NCBI GenBank assembly: GCA_026785795.1
Contig: JAJAZJ010000053.1
Span: 1-6,704 of the forward strand
Direction: 5' to 3'
Length of the DNA stretch: 6,704 nucleotides
Origin: Pseudoxanthomonas sp.
Lineage (GTDB): Bacteria > Pseudomonadota > Gammaproteobacteria > Xanthomonadales > Xanthomonadaceae
A program made the translations under genes and the position numbers. Below, piece by piece: positions 1 through 6,467 of this stretch. Position 1 is the first letter of the stretch, and every line of letters begins with the position of its first letter. The notes beneath the pieces were generated by a model that was given only the letters and a program-made list of their open reading frames with translations, was not told the DNA's origin and did not search any database.

Positions 1-72
1 GCCCAGGATATCGAAGCCCACGCCCACGTTGCCGACCGAGGCGGGAGAAAAAGCCGTCGCCTGCGATTTCAT
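1..72 (-). CDS. thrB: Homoserine kinase, N-terminal fragment (cut by window edge)
   Basis: Only the first 24 codons are in the window. They read MKSQATAFSPASVGNVGVGF and then DILG. The stretch 'PASVGNVGVGFDILG' is the characteristic start of GHMP-family homoserine kinase, the cytoplasmic enzyme that phosphorylates L-homoserine with ATP in threonine synthesis. The ATG (72-70) is preceded on the minus strand by a purine-rich AGGGAG site at a suitable distance. It overlaps the TGA of the upstream stub (71-69) as ATGA, the usual translational coupling of thrA to thrB. What is odd is that the upstream partner is mostly missing, so thrB expression may now depend on another promoter. The assignment rests on a short but distinctive sequence, supported by the neighbour. 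Confidence 0.8.
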   Translation of the reverse strand, partial: MKSQATAFSPASVGNVGVGFDILG

Positions 73-299
73 GGTTTCGCTCCCTGCCTCGCCGCCACCC
101 GCAACAGGTCGGCAAACACCCCGGCTGCGGTCACCTGCGGGCCGGCGAATGTTCCCTGCACAATGAGCGGATTGATGCCTTCCACGACCAGCAGCAGTGG
201 GCCCACGTGGCCAGTACGCCCAGTATCCGCCACCGGGTTGCCGACGAACTTATGCACGATTCGGTGGGGCTGACGGTTTGACACGGCTGCGGACGTCAT
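69..299 (-). pseudogene. thrA: 3' remnant of thrA/hom (homoserine dehydrogenase C-terminus)
   Basis: The minus-strand frame ending at TGA (71-69) finishes with INPLIVQGTFAGPQVTAAGV and then FADLLRVAARQGAKP. The pattern NPL-V-QG-x-AG-x-VTA-AGVFADLLR is the extreme C-terminus of homoserine dehydrogenase, either monofunctional Hom or the bifunctional aspartokinase-homoserine dehydrogenase ThrA. The recognisable match covers roughly the last 60 residues (about 69-250). Between 'HKFVGNPVADTGRTGHVGPL' and 'INPLIVQG' it seems shorter than intact family members, suggesting an internal deletion as well. The frame stays open to about 425 but shows no further similarity I recognise. The first ATG in it is at 299-297, giving 76 residues. 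NAD(P)-binding, catalytic and aspartokinase domains are all absent, so no enzyme activity is expected. An alternative is a small ORF kept to couple thrB translation. Confidence 0.62.
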
Positions 300-612
300 G
301 GAGCTGACAACCTCTGGGAGCTGGAAGTCCCCGCGCACATCAGTTTGGGGTGACCCCGCATCTTGATCCGGATGCGGAGACGTGATCCGTAAGATTACGC
401 GAACGGCGCCGAGCTCAGCCCACAAGTCGACGTGATCGTGCCGGTGGTCATACCGCCAAGGCTGGCGCTCCCGGATGCTGTGCCGCCAGTGTGGATCCGA
501 TTTGATAGGCCGAAATAAAGGCGAGCTGATGGATTGCGCCAGGTGATCTGATCTGCAAACGCGCGGTCAGGTGTTGCGATGCAACAAGTTGCGGTTGCAG
601 TGCAGGCAAGTG
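300..612. other. Gene-free stretch between the thrA stub and tRNA-Arg
   Basis: I recognise no gene here in any frame; the open stretches are short and match no family I know. Contents seen: a 7-bp inverted repeat at 356-377, a 10-base copy of part of the tRNA 3' end (GGTGACCCCG at 349-358, also at 614-623), and an imperfectly repetitive GCAAC/GTTGC-rich patch around 573-597. In an intact xanthomonad-type thr locus the body of thrA would be expected upstream of thrB, so this interval probably replaced it. No transposase fragment, terminal inverted repeat or target-site duplication could be identified with confidence. Confidence 0.5.
356..377. repeat. Short inverted repeat (7-bp stem, 8-nt loop)
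   Basis: CCGCATC (356-362) pairs with GATGCGG (371-377) around an 8-nt loop. It overlaps the edge of a second small palindrome, GGGGTGACCCC (347-357). There is no T-tract on either side, so an intrinsic terminator is not supported. It could be the end of a degraded element or chance in GC-rich DNA. Confidence 0.35.
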
Positions 613-689
613 TGGTGACCCCGGCGCGATTCGAACGCACGACCTGTCCCTTAGGAGGGGACCGCTCTATCCAGCTGAGCTACGGGGCC
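613..689 (-). tRNA. tRNA-Arg (anticodon CCT, codon AGG)
   Basis: Read on the minus strand, this 77-nt segment forms a full cloverleaf. The 7-bp acceptor stem pairs GGCCCCG with CGGGGTC, with one G-U pair. The D-loop has the usual AGCTCAGCTGGATAGAGC form. The anticodon stem GTCCC/GGGAC encloses the loop CTCCTAA, giving anticodon CCT. The T-arm contains GTTCGAATC. The discriminator base is A and the CCA end is genome-encoded (613-615). It therefore decodes the AGG arginine codon. Its 3' end points toward the disrupted thrA region, which fits tRNA 3' ends being frequent integration sites. No integrase gene is in view. Confidence 0.95.
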
Positions 690-697
690 ATGGGGAA

Positions 698-703
698 ATT
701 GTA
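698..703 (-). promoter_or_regulatory. Probable -10 element of the tRNA-Arg promoter
   Basis: On the minus strand TACAAT (703-698) lies 8 nt before the first base of the mature tRNA. This is a good sigma-70 -10 match at a position giving a very short 5' leader, as is common for tRNA genes. No convincing -35 hexamer was found 16-18 nt further upstream, so the call rests on the -10 alone. Confidence 0.45.
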
Positions 704-940
704 GCGGGTGTTGGTTGCTGGTTCCTGCTGGCTGGATGAAACCAACGCCTTTGCCCGCCACCGAGCTGCCCGAAGCAACGACCCCGGCGCACCCCCGCGT
801 GATACCTTCCCCACGCCAGGCTGCGCTATAAACGGGCCGGCATCGGGGGCGGATTCATCGGGGGGAAATCGGGAAGCGCCCGCGGCAGGAAGCTGCCGCC
901 CGGTTCCCGTCGCGGCGACGTTACGCTAGCCCTTTGCTGC
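704..940. other. Leader and intergenic region upstream of the cyanophycin operon
   Basis: No gene is supported here. A 73-codon plus-strand open frame (708-929) and overlapping minus-strand frames have no recognisable domain, and the plus frame lacks a clear ribosome binding site. The operon promoter should lie here. The only AT-rich candidate is TATAAA at 827-832, without a good -35 partner, which would leave a leader of roughly 115 nt before cphB. A GC-rich hairpin at 882-899 falls within that leader. I looked for a sigma-54 type GG-N10-GC element near the TTGCT at 934-938 and did not find one. Confidence 0.35.
882..899 (+). promoter_or_regulatory. Perfect GC-rich hairpin in the cphB leader
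   Basis: GCGGCAG (882-888), loop GAAG (889-892) and CTGCCGC (893-899) make a 7-bp perfect stem with a tetraloop. It ends about 43 nt before the cphB Shine-Dalgarno site (943-946). No T-run follows, so it is not a classic terminator. It could stabilise the transcript, act as an attenuator or bind a regulator as a DNA palindrome; the sequence alone does not decide between these. Confidence 0.4.
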
Positions 941-955
941 CAGGAGTCGTACTGC

Positions 956-1801
956 ATGTGGCCCAGCAAGGTCGCCGACGGCGACGAACGCGGTTGGATC
1001 GTCCCCATCGGCGGTGCCGAGAACAAGGAAGACAACCCTCGCATCCTCAAGCGCTTCGTGGACCTGTGTGGCGGTGCCGAGGCCGAGATCGTGGTCATCC
1101 CCACCGCCAGCCAGGTGGCCGGCACCGGGCTGCGCTACGAACAGATCTTCGGCGACCTGGGCGCAGCCAGCGTGAAGATCCTGGATTTCGACACCCGGCG
1201 CGACTGCCATGAGCCCAGCCGCCTGGCCTGGATCGAGCGCGCCAGCGGCATCTTTTTCACTGGCGGCAACCAGCTGCGGCTGTCCACCATCCTTGGCGGC
1301 ACCCCGGCGGCCAAGCTGATCCGGGAGCGCAGCGCGTCCGGGATCACCGTCGGCGGCACCAGCGCCGGGGCCAGCATCCTGAGTGAGCATATGATTGGTT
1401 TCGGCAAGGAGGGCGCATCACCACAGGCCGACAGCGTGCGCCTGGCGCCGGGCCTGGGGCTCACCAACCGCTTCATCATCGACCAGCACTTCCGCGAGCG
1501 CGACCGTCTTGGGCGGCTGGTCGCGGCGCTGGCCTACAACCCGTTTGCCATCGGCATTGGCCTGGACGAGGACACCGCGGCCTTCATCAGCCCGGACAAC
1601 ACCCTTGAAGTGGAGGGCAGCGGCGCGGTGACCGTGGTCGATGCCGATGGGCTGACCTTTTCCTCGATGGCCGAGGTGCGGGAGGACGAACCCGTGTGCC
1701 TGCTTGGGCTGACCGTGCATATCCTGGTCGCAGGGGCTACCTTCAACCTGCACACCCGCAAGGCATCGGCCGGCTCGCTGGCCCGCTCCAAATCGGAATG
1801 A
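956..1801 (+). CDS. cphB: Cyanophycinase (peptidase family S51)
   Basis: This 281-aa protein matches cyanophycinase, the intracellular serine-type exopeptidase that degrades cyanophycin to beta-Asp-Arg dipeptides. Length is close to the cyanobacterial enzymes. Visible landmarks are 'VPIGGAE' (16-22), 'VVIPTAS' (46-52), 'FFTGGNQLRL' (100-109), and the nucleophile elbow GGTSAGAS with Ser136 as probable catalytic serine. DQHFRERDRLGR (176-187) supplies Asp176, Gln177, Arg182, Arg184 and Arg187, a spacing that fits the substrate pocket described for Synechocystis CphB. 'GIGLDEDTA' (200-208) follows. There is no signal peptide, so it is cytosolic, unlike secreted CphE-type enzymes. The ATG at 956 is chosen because AGGAG (942-946) lies 9 nt upstream. 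It is first in an operon with cphA, 41 bp before it, so degrading and synthesising enzymes are probably cotranscribed. All key residues are present, so it should be active. Confidence 0.93.
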   Translation: MWPSKVADGDERGWIVPIGGAENKEDNPRILKRFVDLCGGAEAEIVVIPTASQVAGTGLRYEQIFGDLGAASVKILDFDTRRDCHEPSRLAWIERASGIFFTGGNQLRLSTILGGTPAAKLIRERSASGITVGGTSAGASILSEHMIGFGKEGASPQADSVRLAPGLGLTNRFIIDQHFRERDRLGRLVAALAYNPFAIGIGLDEDTAAFISPDNTLEVEGSGAVTVVDADGLTFSSMAEVREDEPVCLLGLTVHILVAGATFNLHTRKASAGSLARSKSE

Positions 1802-1842
1802 CGCAACACCCCGCTCCATTGAACCGAACCATGAGGTAAGGC

Positions 1843-4632
1843 ATGCGCATCCTCGAACGCTCCGTTTACGTTGGCCCCTCTCAGTACGCCCACTTCCCGG
1901 TCATCCGGCTGGAGCTTGACCTGCAGGCGCTGGAGGCATGGCCGACCGGAAAACTGGGGGCGACGTTCGTCGACGGACTGGTCGCCGCCCTGCCCGGCCT
2001 GGCCGAGCACGGCTGTTCCTACCGCGAACCTGGCGGTTTCATCCGCCGCATGCGCGAGGGCGAAGGCACCTGGTTGGGGCACGTGCTGGAGCACGTCGCG
2101 ATCGAGCTGCAGAACGTGGCCGGCGAAGACGTCACTTTCGGCAAGACCCGCAGCGTCGGAGAGGACCGTCCAGGGGTGTACTCGGTGGTCTACGAGTACG
2201 CGCAGAAAGAGGAAGGCATCGCCGCAGGCGAATTGGCCATCAAGCTGCTGTCCTCGCTGCTGCCGGTCGATCTGCGGCCCAAGGACAGCGTGCCGGACGA
2301 CTGGGATTGGGATACGGCCCGCGATGATTTCATCTTGTACGCGCAGCGCCGGGCGTTGGGCCCTTCCACGGCCTCGCTGGTGCGTGCGGCCGAAGAGCGG
2401 GGCATTCCCTGGCTGCGCCTGAACCAGCAGTCGCTGATCCAGTTCGGCCACGGCAAATACCAGCAGCGCATCCAGGCCACGGTCACCGGCAAGACTCCGC
2501 ATATCGCGGTGGAGCTGGCCAGCGACAAGGAGGAAACCAACAAGATCCTCGGCTCGCTGGGCCTGCCGGTACCGCGCCAGGAGCTGGTCAGCGATGCCAG
2601 CGGCGCAGTGCGCGCCGCGCGCAAGCTGGGCGGCTGCGTGGTGACCAAGCCGTACAACGGCAACCATGGTCGCGGTATCACCATCAACATCTCCGGCGAC
2701 GACGAAATCCGCGAAGGATTCGCCGCGGCGCGGGAACATTCGCGCTCGGTGATCGTGGAAACCTATATCGGCGGCGACGACCACCGCCTGCTGGTGGTCA
2801 ACGGAGAGTTGATCGCGGCCACCAAGCGCACGCCAGGCCACGTGGTCGGCGATGGCAAGCACGACATCGTCGAACTGGTCGACCAGGTCAATTCGGATCC
2901 GCGCCGTGGCGTGGGCCACGAAAAGGTGCTCACCCGGCTGGAGCTGGACGCGCAGGCGGACCTGATGCTGGAACGGGTGGGCTATAACCATTTCTCCGTG
3001 CCCAAACAGGGCGAAGTGGTCTACCTGCGCTCCACCGCCAACCTGTCCACGGGTGGCACCGCCACCGACGTCACCGACATCATCCACCCGGACAACCGCG
3101 ACATGGCGGTGCGTGCGGTGCGCGCCATCGGCCTGGACGTGGGTGGCGTGGATTTCATCTCACCCAACATCGCGGAAAGCTACAAGTCCATCGGCGGCGG
3201 CATCTGCGAAATCAACGCTGCGCCCGGCTTCCGCATGCACGTGGCGCCCAGCGAGGGCACGCCCCGCGACGCCGCCGGCCCGGTGATCGACATGCTGTTC
3301 CCGCCGGGCACGCCTTCGCGCGTTCCGATCGCGGCCATCACCGGCACCAATGGCAAGACCACGACCGCGCGCATGCTGGCCCATATCACCAAGATGGCCG
3401 GCTACACGCCCGGCCTGACCACCACCGACGGCGTCTATATCGACGGCCAGCGCACGGTGGAAGGTGACATGACCGGCCCGGTCTCGGCGCGCATGGTGCT
3501 TTCCGACCCGCAGATCGACATCGCCGTGCTGGAAACCGCGCGCGGAGGCCTGCTGCGCAGCGGCATGGGCGTTCCCGAGGTGGACGTAGGCGCGGTGCTC
3601 AACATTGCTTCCGACCACCTGGGCATCAAAGGCATCGACACGCTGGAGCAGCTGGCCGAGATCAAGCGCATCGTGGTGGAAGTGGCGCGCGAATGCGCCG
3701 TGCTGAACGCCGATGACCCCAACGTGCTGAAGATGTCGGCCTACACCGATGCCAAAGTGGTGTGCTACTTCACGCTAAACCCCTCGCATGCAGTGGGGCG
3801 CGAACACATCCGCGCCGGCGGCCGCGCCTGCGCGCTGGAAGCCGGCATCAACGGCCATATGATCACCCTGTACGACAAGGGCAGCCATATACCGCTGATG
3901 TGGACGCACCTGATTCCGGCGACGATGGAAGGGCGCGCGCTGCATAATGTGCTCAACGCGATGGTCGCCGCGGCCATGGCGTTCTCGCTGGGCATCAAGC
4001 TCGACGCCATCCGCCAGGGCCTGCGCACCTTCGACACCACGTTCTTCCAGGCGCCCGGACGCATGAACGTGTTCAACGAGCACCCGTTCAAGGTGCTGAT
4101 GGACTACGGCCACAATGCGCACGCCGTCGGCATGATGTCTGATCTGGTGCAGCGTCTGGACGTGAGCGGGCGCCGCATCGTGGTGTTGACCGGTCCCGGC
4201 GACCGCCGCGACGAGGACCTGCGCGCGATTGCTGGTGCAGTAGCCGGCAAGTTCGACCATTACGTCGTGCGCCGCGATGATTCGCTGCGCGGTCGCGATG
4301 GCGACGAAGTACCCCGCATCATCTCGCGTGCGTTGCTGAGCCACGGCGTTACCGAAGCGGCGATGTCGATCATCCCCGACGAGCAGGAAGCGGTGGATGC
4401 CGCGCTGCGCATGGGCCAGCCCGGCGACCTGATCCTCGTGTTCGCCGACGCACTTACGCGCTCGTGGAAGCAGATCATCAAGTTCCAGCCGCAGGGCGAA
4501 ATGGCCAAGGCCGCCCCGCGGGTCGAGCTTCCCTCGCTGGATTTGGCCGAAGGCGATGCGCCATTCACCAGCATGGAGGGCGTGGTGCGGGATGAACGCG
4601 GGCTGGTGTTCGAGCGCGAAGACAGCGACTGA
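1843..4632 (+). CDS. cphA: Cyanophycin synthetase (CphA1 type)
   Basis: This 929-aa cytosolic enzyme uses ATP to add Asp to the backbone and Arg to the Asp side chains of cyanophycin. The N domain (about 1-160) includes GHVLEHVAIELQ (79-90). The ATP-grasp domain (about 165-485) joins Asp: KPYNGNHGRGI (269-279), 'DDHRLLVVNGELIAATKR' (312-329), 'LRSTANLSTGGTATDVTD' (395-412), and likely metal ligands Asp437, Glu456 and Asn458 in 'GGVDF' and 'EINAAPGF'. The Mur-ligase-like domain (about 494-880) joins Arg: P-loop GTNGKTT (501-507), 'ETARGGLLRSG' (564-574), 'NIASDHLGIKGIDT' (587-600), candidate carbamylated Lys608, 'APGR' (737-740), DYGHNAHA (754-761). A polar tail of about 50 residues (880-929) makes it longer than the roughly 870-aa cyanobacterial enzymes. 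The start follows GAGG (1833-1836) with 6 nt spacing. All three domains look intact. Confidence 0.95.
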   Translation: MRILERSVYVGPSQYAHFPVIRLELDLQALEAWPTGKLGATFVDGLVAALPGLAEHGCSYREPGGFIRRMREGEGTWLGHVLEHVAIELQNVAGEDVTFGKTRSVGEDRPGVYSVVYEYAQKEEGIAAGELAIKLLSSLLPVDLRPKDSVPDDWDWDTARDDFILYAQRRALGPSTASLVRAAEERGIPWLRLNQQSLIQFGHGKYQQRIQATVTGKTPHIAVELASDKEETNKILGSLGLPVPRQELVSDASGAVRAARKLGGCVVTKPYNGNHGRGITINISGDDEIREGFAAAREHSRSVIVETYIGGDDHRLLVVNGELIAATKRTPGHVVGDGKHDIVELVDQVNSDPRRGVGHEKVLTRLELDAQADLMLERVGYNHFSVPKQGEVVYLRSTANLSTGGTATDVTDIIHPDNRDMAVRAVRAIGLDVGGVDFISPNIAESYKSIGGGICEINAAPGFRMHVAPSEGTPRDAAGPVIDMLFPPGTPSRVPIAAITGTNGKTTTARMLAHITKMAGYTPGLTTTDGVYIDGQRTVEGDMTGPVSARMVLSDPQIDIAVLETARGGLLRSGMGVPEVDVGAVLNIASDHLGIKGIDTLEQLAEIKRIVVEVARECAVLNADDPNVLKMSAYTDAKVVCYFTLNPSHAVGREHIRAGGRACALEAGINGHMITLYDKGSHIPLMWTHLIPATMEGRALHNVLNAMVAAAMAFSLGIKLDAIRQGLRTFDTTFFQAPGRMNVFNEHPFKVLMDYGHNAHAVGMMSDLVQRLDVSGRRIVVLTGPGDRRDEDLRAIAGAVAGKFDHYVVRRDDSLRGRDGDEVPRIISRALLSHGVTEAAMSIIPDEQEAVDAALRMGQPGDLILVFADALTRSWKQIIKFQPQGEMAKAAPRVELPSLDLAEGDAPFTSMEGVVRDERGLVFEREDSD

Positions 4633-4639
4633 GCCCTTC

Positions 4640-6442
4640 GTGCTTCCCGAACCTTTCGAAGACTCGCGCCGACTGACCGGCAGCAACCTCTACTTCCCCG
4701 GCAGCGGCGCGGCGCTGGAGACATTGCGCGGACTGGAATTCGATGAGGCGACGCTTGCGGCGTGGAAGCACAACGTCGAGCGCGTGCGTGTCGCACTGGG
4801 CTGGCCCGATGGCGCGATCATCCAGCGCCGCCACGCCAGCGGCGTTTCGCTGGCCTTCACCGCGCCCGCCGACCAGCTCTACACCGCTACTGAAGTCAAC
4901 GAATGGGCGTGGTGGTCGGCCTTTGCCTTCCCCTTCCCCCCCCGGGAGCAGGACGCGGATCCTGCACCCTTCCACGCCCCGGGCCACGCCGCGATCTGGG
5001 ACCAGGCTTCGGCCCTGCACACGCTGTGCCTCGCCGCGCGGGCCGAGTCCTGCCCGGCGCTGCTCGCCCTGATCCAGGCGGCGGACGCACACGGCCTCCC
5101 GCTGTTGGCCGATGACGATGAAGTGACGCTTGGCGAAGGCGACGGCAGCCGCAGTTGGTTCGTCGATGCACTACCTGCTCCCGGGCAGGTGCCCTGGCAA
5201 CAGCTGCATGCCATCCCCACCGCACTGGTCACCGGCTCCAACGGCAAGACCACCACTGTGCGCCTGCTGGCGGCCATGAGCCGGGCGCACGGGTTGCGTA
5301 CCGCACATAGCTGCACTGACGGCGTGTATTTCGACGGCGTTGCGCTGGAAGCCGGGGATTTTTCCGGCCCGACCGGCGCACGCACCGCGTTGCGGCAGAG
5401 CGGCGCTCAGGCGGCGATCCTGGAAACTGCGCGTGGTGGCATGCTGCGCCGCGGGCTGGCCGTCGGCCACGCCAATGTTGCCGTCGTGACCAACATCGCG
5501 CCGGATCATTTCGGCGAATACGGTATCCATGGGCTAGACGACCTGGCGGCGGTGAAGCTGGTGGTGGCTCGCGCCATCCAGCCCGACGGCCTTTTGGTGC
5601 TGAATGCGGACGATCCGGTGCTGGTGCGCCAATCCGCGGCGCTGCCCTGCCCGCTGGGCTGGTTCGCGCTGGATTTCGACACTCCCCTGCTGGTCGCCCA
5701 GCGCGCGGCCGGCAGGCCTACCAGCGGCGTGCGTGATGGGCGACTGCTGCTGGGCGTGGAGCACAATCTCCACGATCTGGGTGACGTAGCCAGCATGCCG
5801 CTTACCCTGCATGGACGCGCCGCCTACAACATCGCCAATATCGCCGGAGCCGCGCTGGCCGCTGCGGCGCTTGGCATCAGCGCGGACACGATCCGGGCCA
5901 CGCTTGCCCGCTTCGGCCAGGCACAGTCGGACAACCCCGGCAGGCTGCAGCATTGGCGTTTCGGCATGCTGGATGTATTCGTGGACTATGCACACAATCC
6001 CGACGGCCTGCGCGGCCTCCTGGACGCGGTAGGCGCAGACACGCGGCGCGGCCGACTGGCCATGATCCTGGGCCACGCCGGCAACCGTGAGGATGCCGAC
6101 CTGCGCGCGGTAGCTGCCACCGCCGCGGCCGCACGCCCCGACCTGGTGGTGCTGAAGGACATCGCCGGCTACGAACGTGGCCGTGCCGCCGGTGAAGTGG
6201 CCGCCATCATGCACGCGCAGCTGCTGCACGACGGCATCCAGGCCGATGCCATAACCACTTGCCTGGACGAAGCGGAAGCCGCACGCGTCGCCTTGGCATG
6301 GGCAGGCAATGGCGACCTGCTGGTCCTGCCGATCCACGAAATGGACGCCCGCGAGCAGGTAACCACCCTGCTGGACGAAATGGCCGCTGCCGACTGGCAC
6401 GCAGGCCAGCCGCTGCCGCCCGAACCTGCCCCGCCGCTGTAA
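4640..6442 (+). CDS. CphA-like Mur ligase family protein lacking ATP-grasp
   Basis: A 600-aa paralogue of CphA. Residues about 193-580 match the CphA Mur-ligase-like module in order: P-loop GSNGKTTT (199-206), 'CTDGVYFDG' (225-233), 'ETARGGMLRRG' (262-272), 'NIAPDHFGEYGIHGLDD' (285-301), candidate carbamylated Lys306, 'LNADDP' (321-326), NPGR (432-435), DYAHNPDG (449-456), and 'GNREDADLRA' (481-490). So ATP-dependent amide ligation looks possible. Residues 1-190 begin EDSRRLTGSNLYF (7-19), recalling the start of cyanobacterial CphA N domains, but no ATP-grasp motifs follow. Such proteins accompany cphA in other Proteobacteria, sometimes as cphA'; the substrate is unknown. The GTG at 4640 (7 nt after cphA) is preferred because it starts just before the conserved region; ATG 4592 after GGAGGG (4575-4580) would overlap cphA by 41 nt. 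A C8 run at 4936-4943 is read through in frame. It could ligate Arg, another amino acid, or act on dipeptides. Confidence 0.85.
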   Translation: MLPEPFEDSRRLTGSNLYFPGSGAALETLRGLEFDEATLAAWKHNVERVRVALGWPDGAIIQRRHASGVSLAFTAPADQLYTATEVNEWAWWSAFAFPFPPREQDADPAPFHAPGHAAIWDQASALHTLCLAARAESCPALLALIQAADAHGLPLLADDDEVTLGEGDGSRSWFVDALPAPGQVPWQQLHAIPTALVTGSNGKTTTVRLLAAMSRAHGLRTAHSCTDGVYFDGVALEAGDFSGPTGARTALRQSGAQAAILETARGGMLRRGLAVGHANVAVVTNIAPDHFGEYGIHGLDDLAAVKLVVARAIQPDGLLVLNADDPVLVRQSAALPCPLGWFALDFDTPLLVAQRAAGRPTSGVRDGRLLLGVEHNLHDLGDVASMPLTLHGRAAYNIANIAGAALAAAALGISADTIRATLARFGQAQSDNPGRLQHWRFGMLDVFVDYAHNPDGLRGLLDAVGADTRRGRLAMILGHAGNREDADLRAVAATAAAARPDLVVLKDIAGYERGRAAGEVAAIMHAQLLHDGIQADAITTCLDEAEAARVALAWAGNGDLLVLPIHEMDAREQVTTLLDEMAAADWHAGQPLPPEPAPPL

Positions 6443-6467
6443 GGGCGCCCCCTAGCCGCAGACTGCT

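Noticed and set aside
395..640. 81-codon minus-strand open frame between the tRNA and the thrA stub
   Set aside because: Its 5' end lies inside the tRNA-Arg gene and the product shows no domain, so it is not supported as a gene.
708..929. Possible 73-codon gene upstream of cphB
   Set aside because: It has no Shine-Dalgarno site, no recognisable similarity and a composition like non-coding GC-rich DNA; the hairpin at 882-899 would lie inside it.
924..938. Sigma-54-like promoter ending at TTGCT before cphB
   Set aside because: The required GG dinucleotide 10 nt before the GC is absent at that spacing.
1534..3087. Long minus-strand open frame (517 codons) antisense to cphB and cphA
   Set aside because: It is a shadow of high-GC coding DNA: the plus strand encodes clear cyanophycinase and ATP-grasp motifs across the same bases, and the minus product is low in complexity with no recognisable domain.
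3775..4686. Minus-strand open frame (303 codons) antisense to the end of cphA
   Set aside because: It is antisense to the conserved Mur-ligase-like domain of CphA and its His/Ala/Arg/Gly-rich product has no family signature.
5534..6400. Minus-strand open frame (288 codons) antisense to the third operon gene
   Set aside because: It is a frame shadow of the Mur-ligase module, with no own ribosome binding site or motif.
4640..6442. Third gene as a peptidoglycan Mur ligase (MurC, MurD, MurE or MurF)
   Set aside because: The DGVYFDG and ETARGG motifs and the surrounding order match the CphA Mur-like domain rather than the peptidoglycan enzymes, and the gene sits directly behind cphA.
4640..6442. 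Third gene as a cyanobacterial-type CphA2
   Set aside because: CphA2 keeps the ATP-grasp domain and loses Mur function; this protein shows the opposite pattern.
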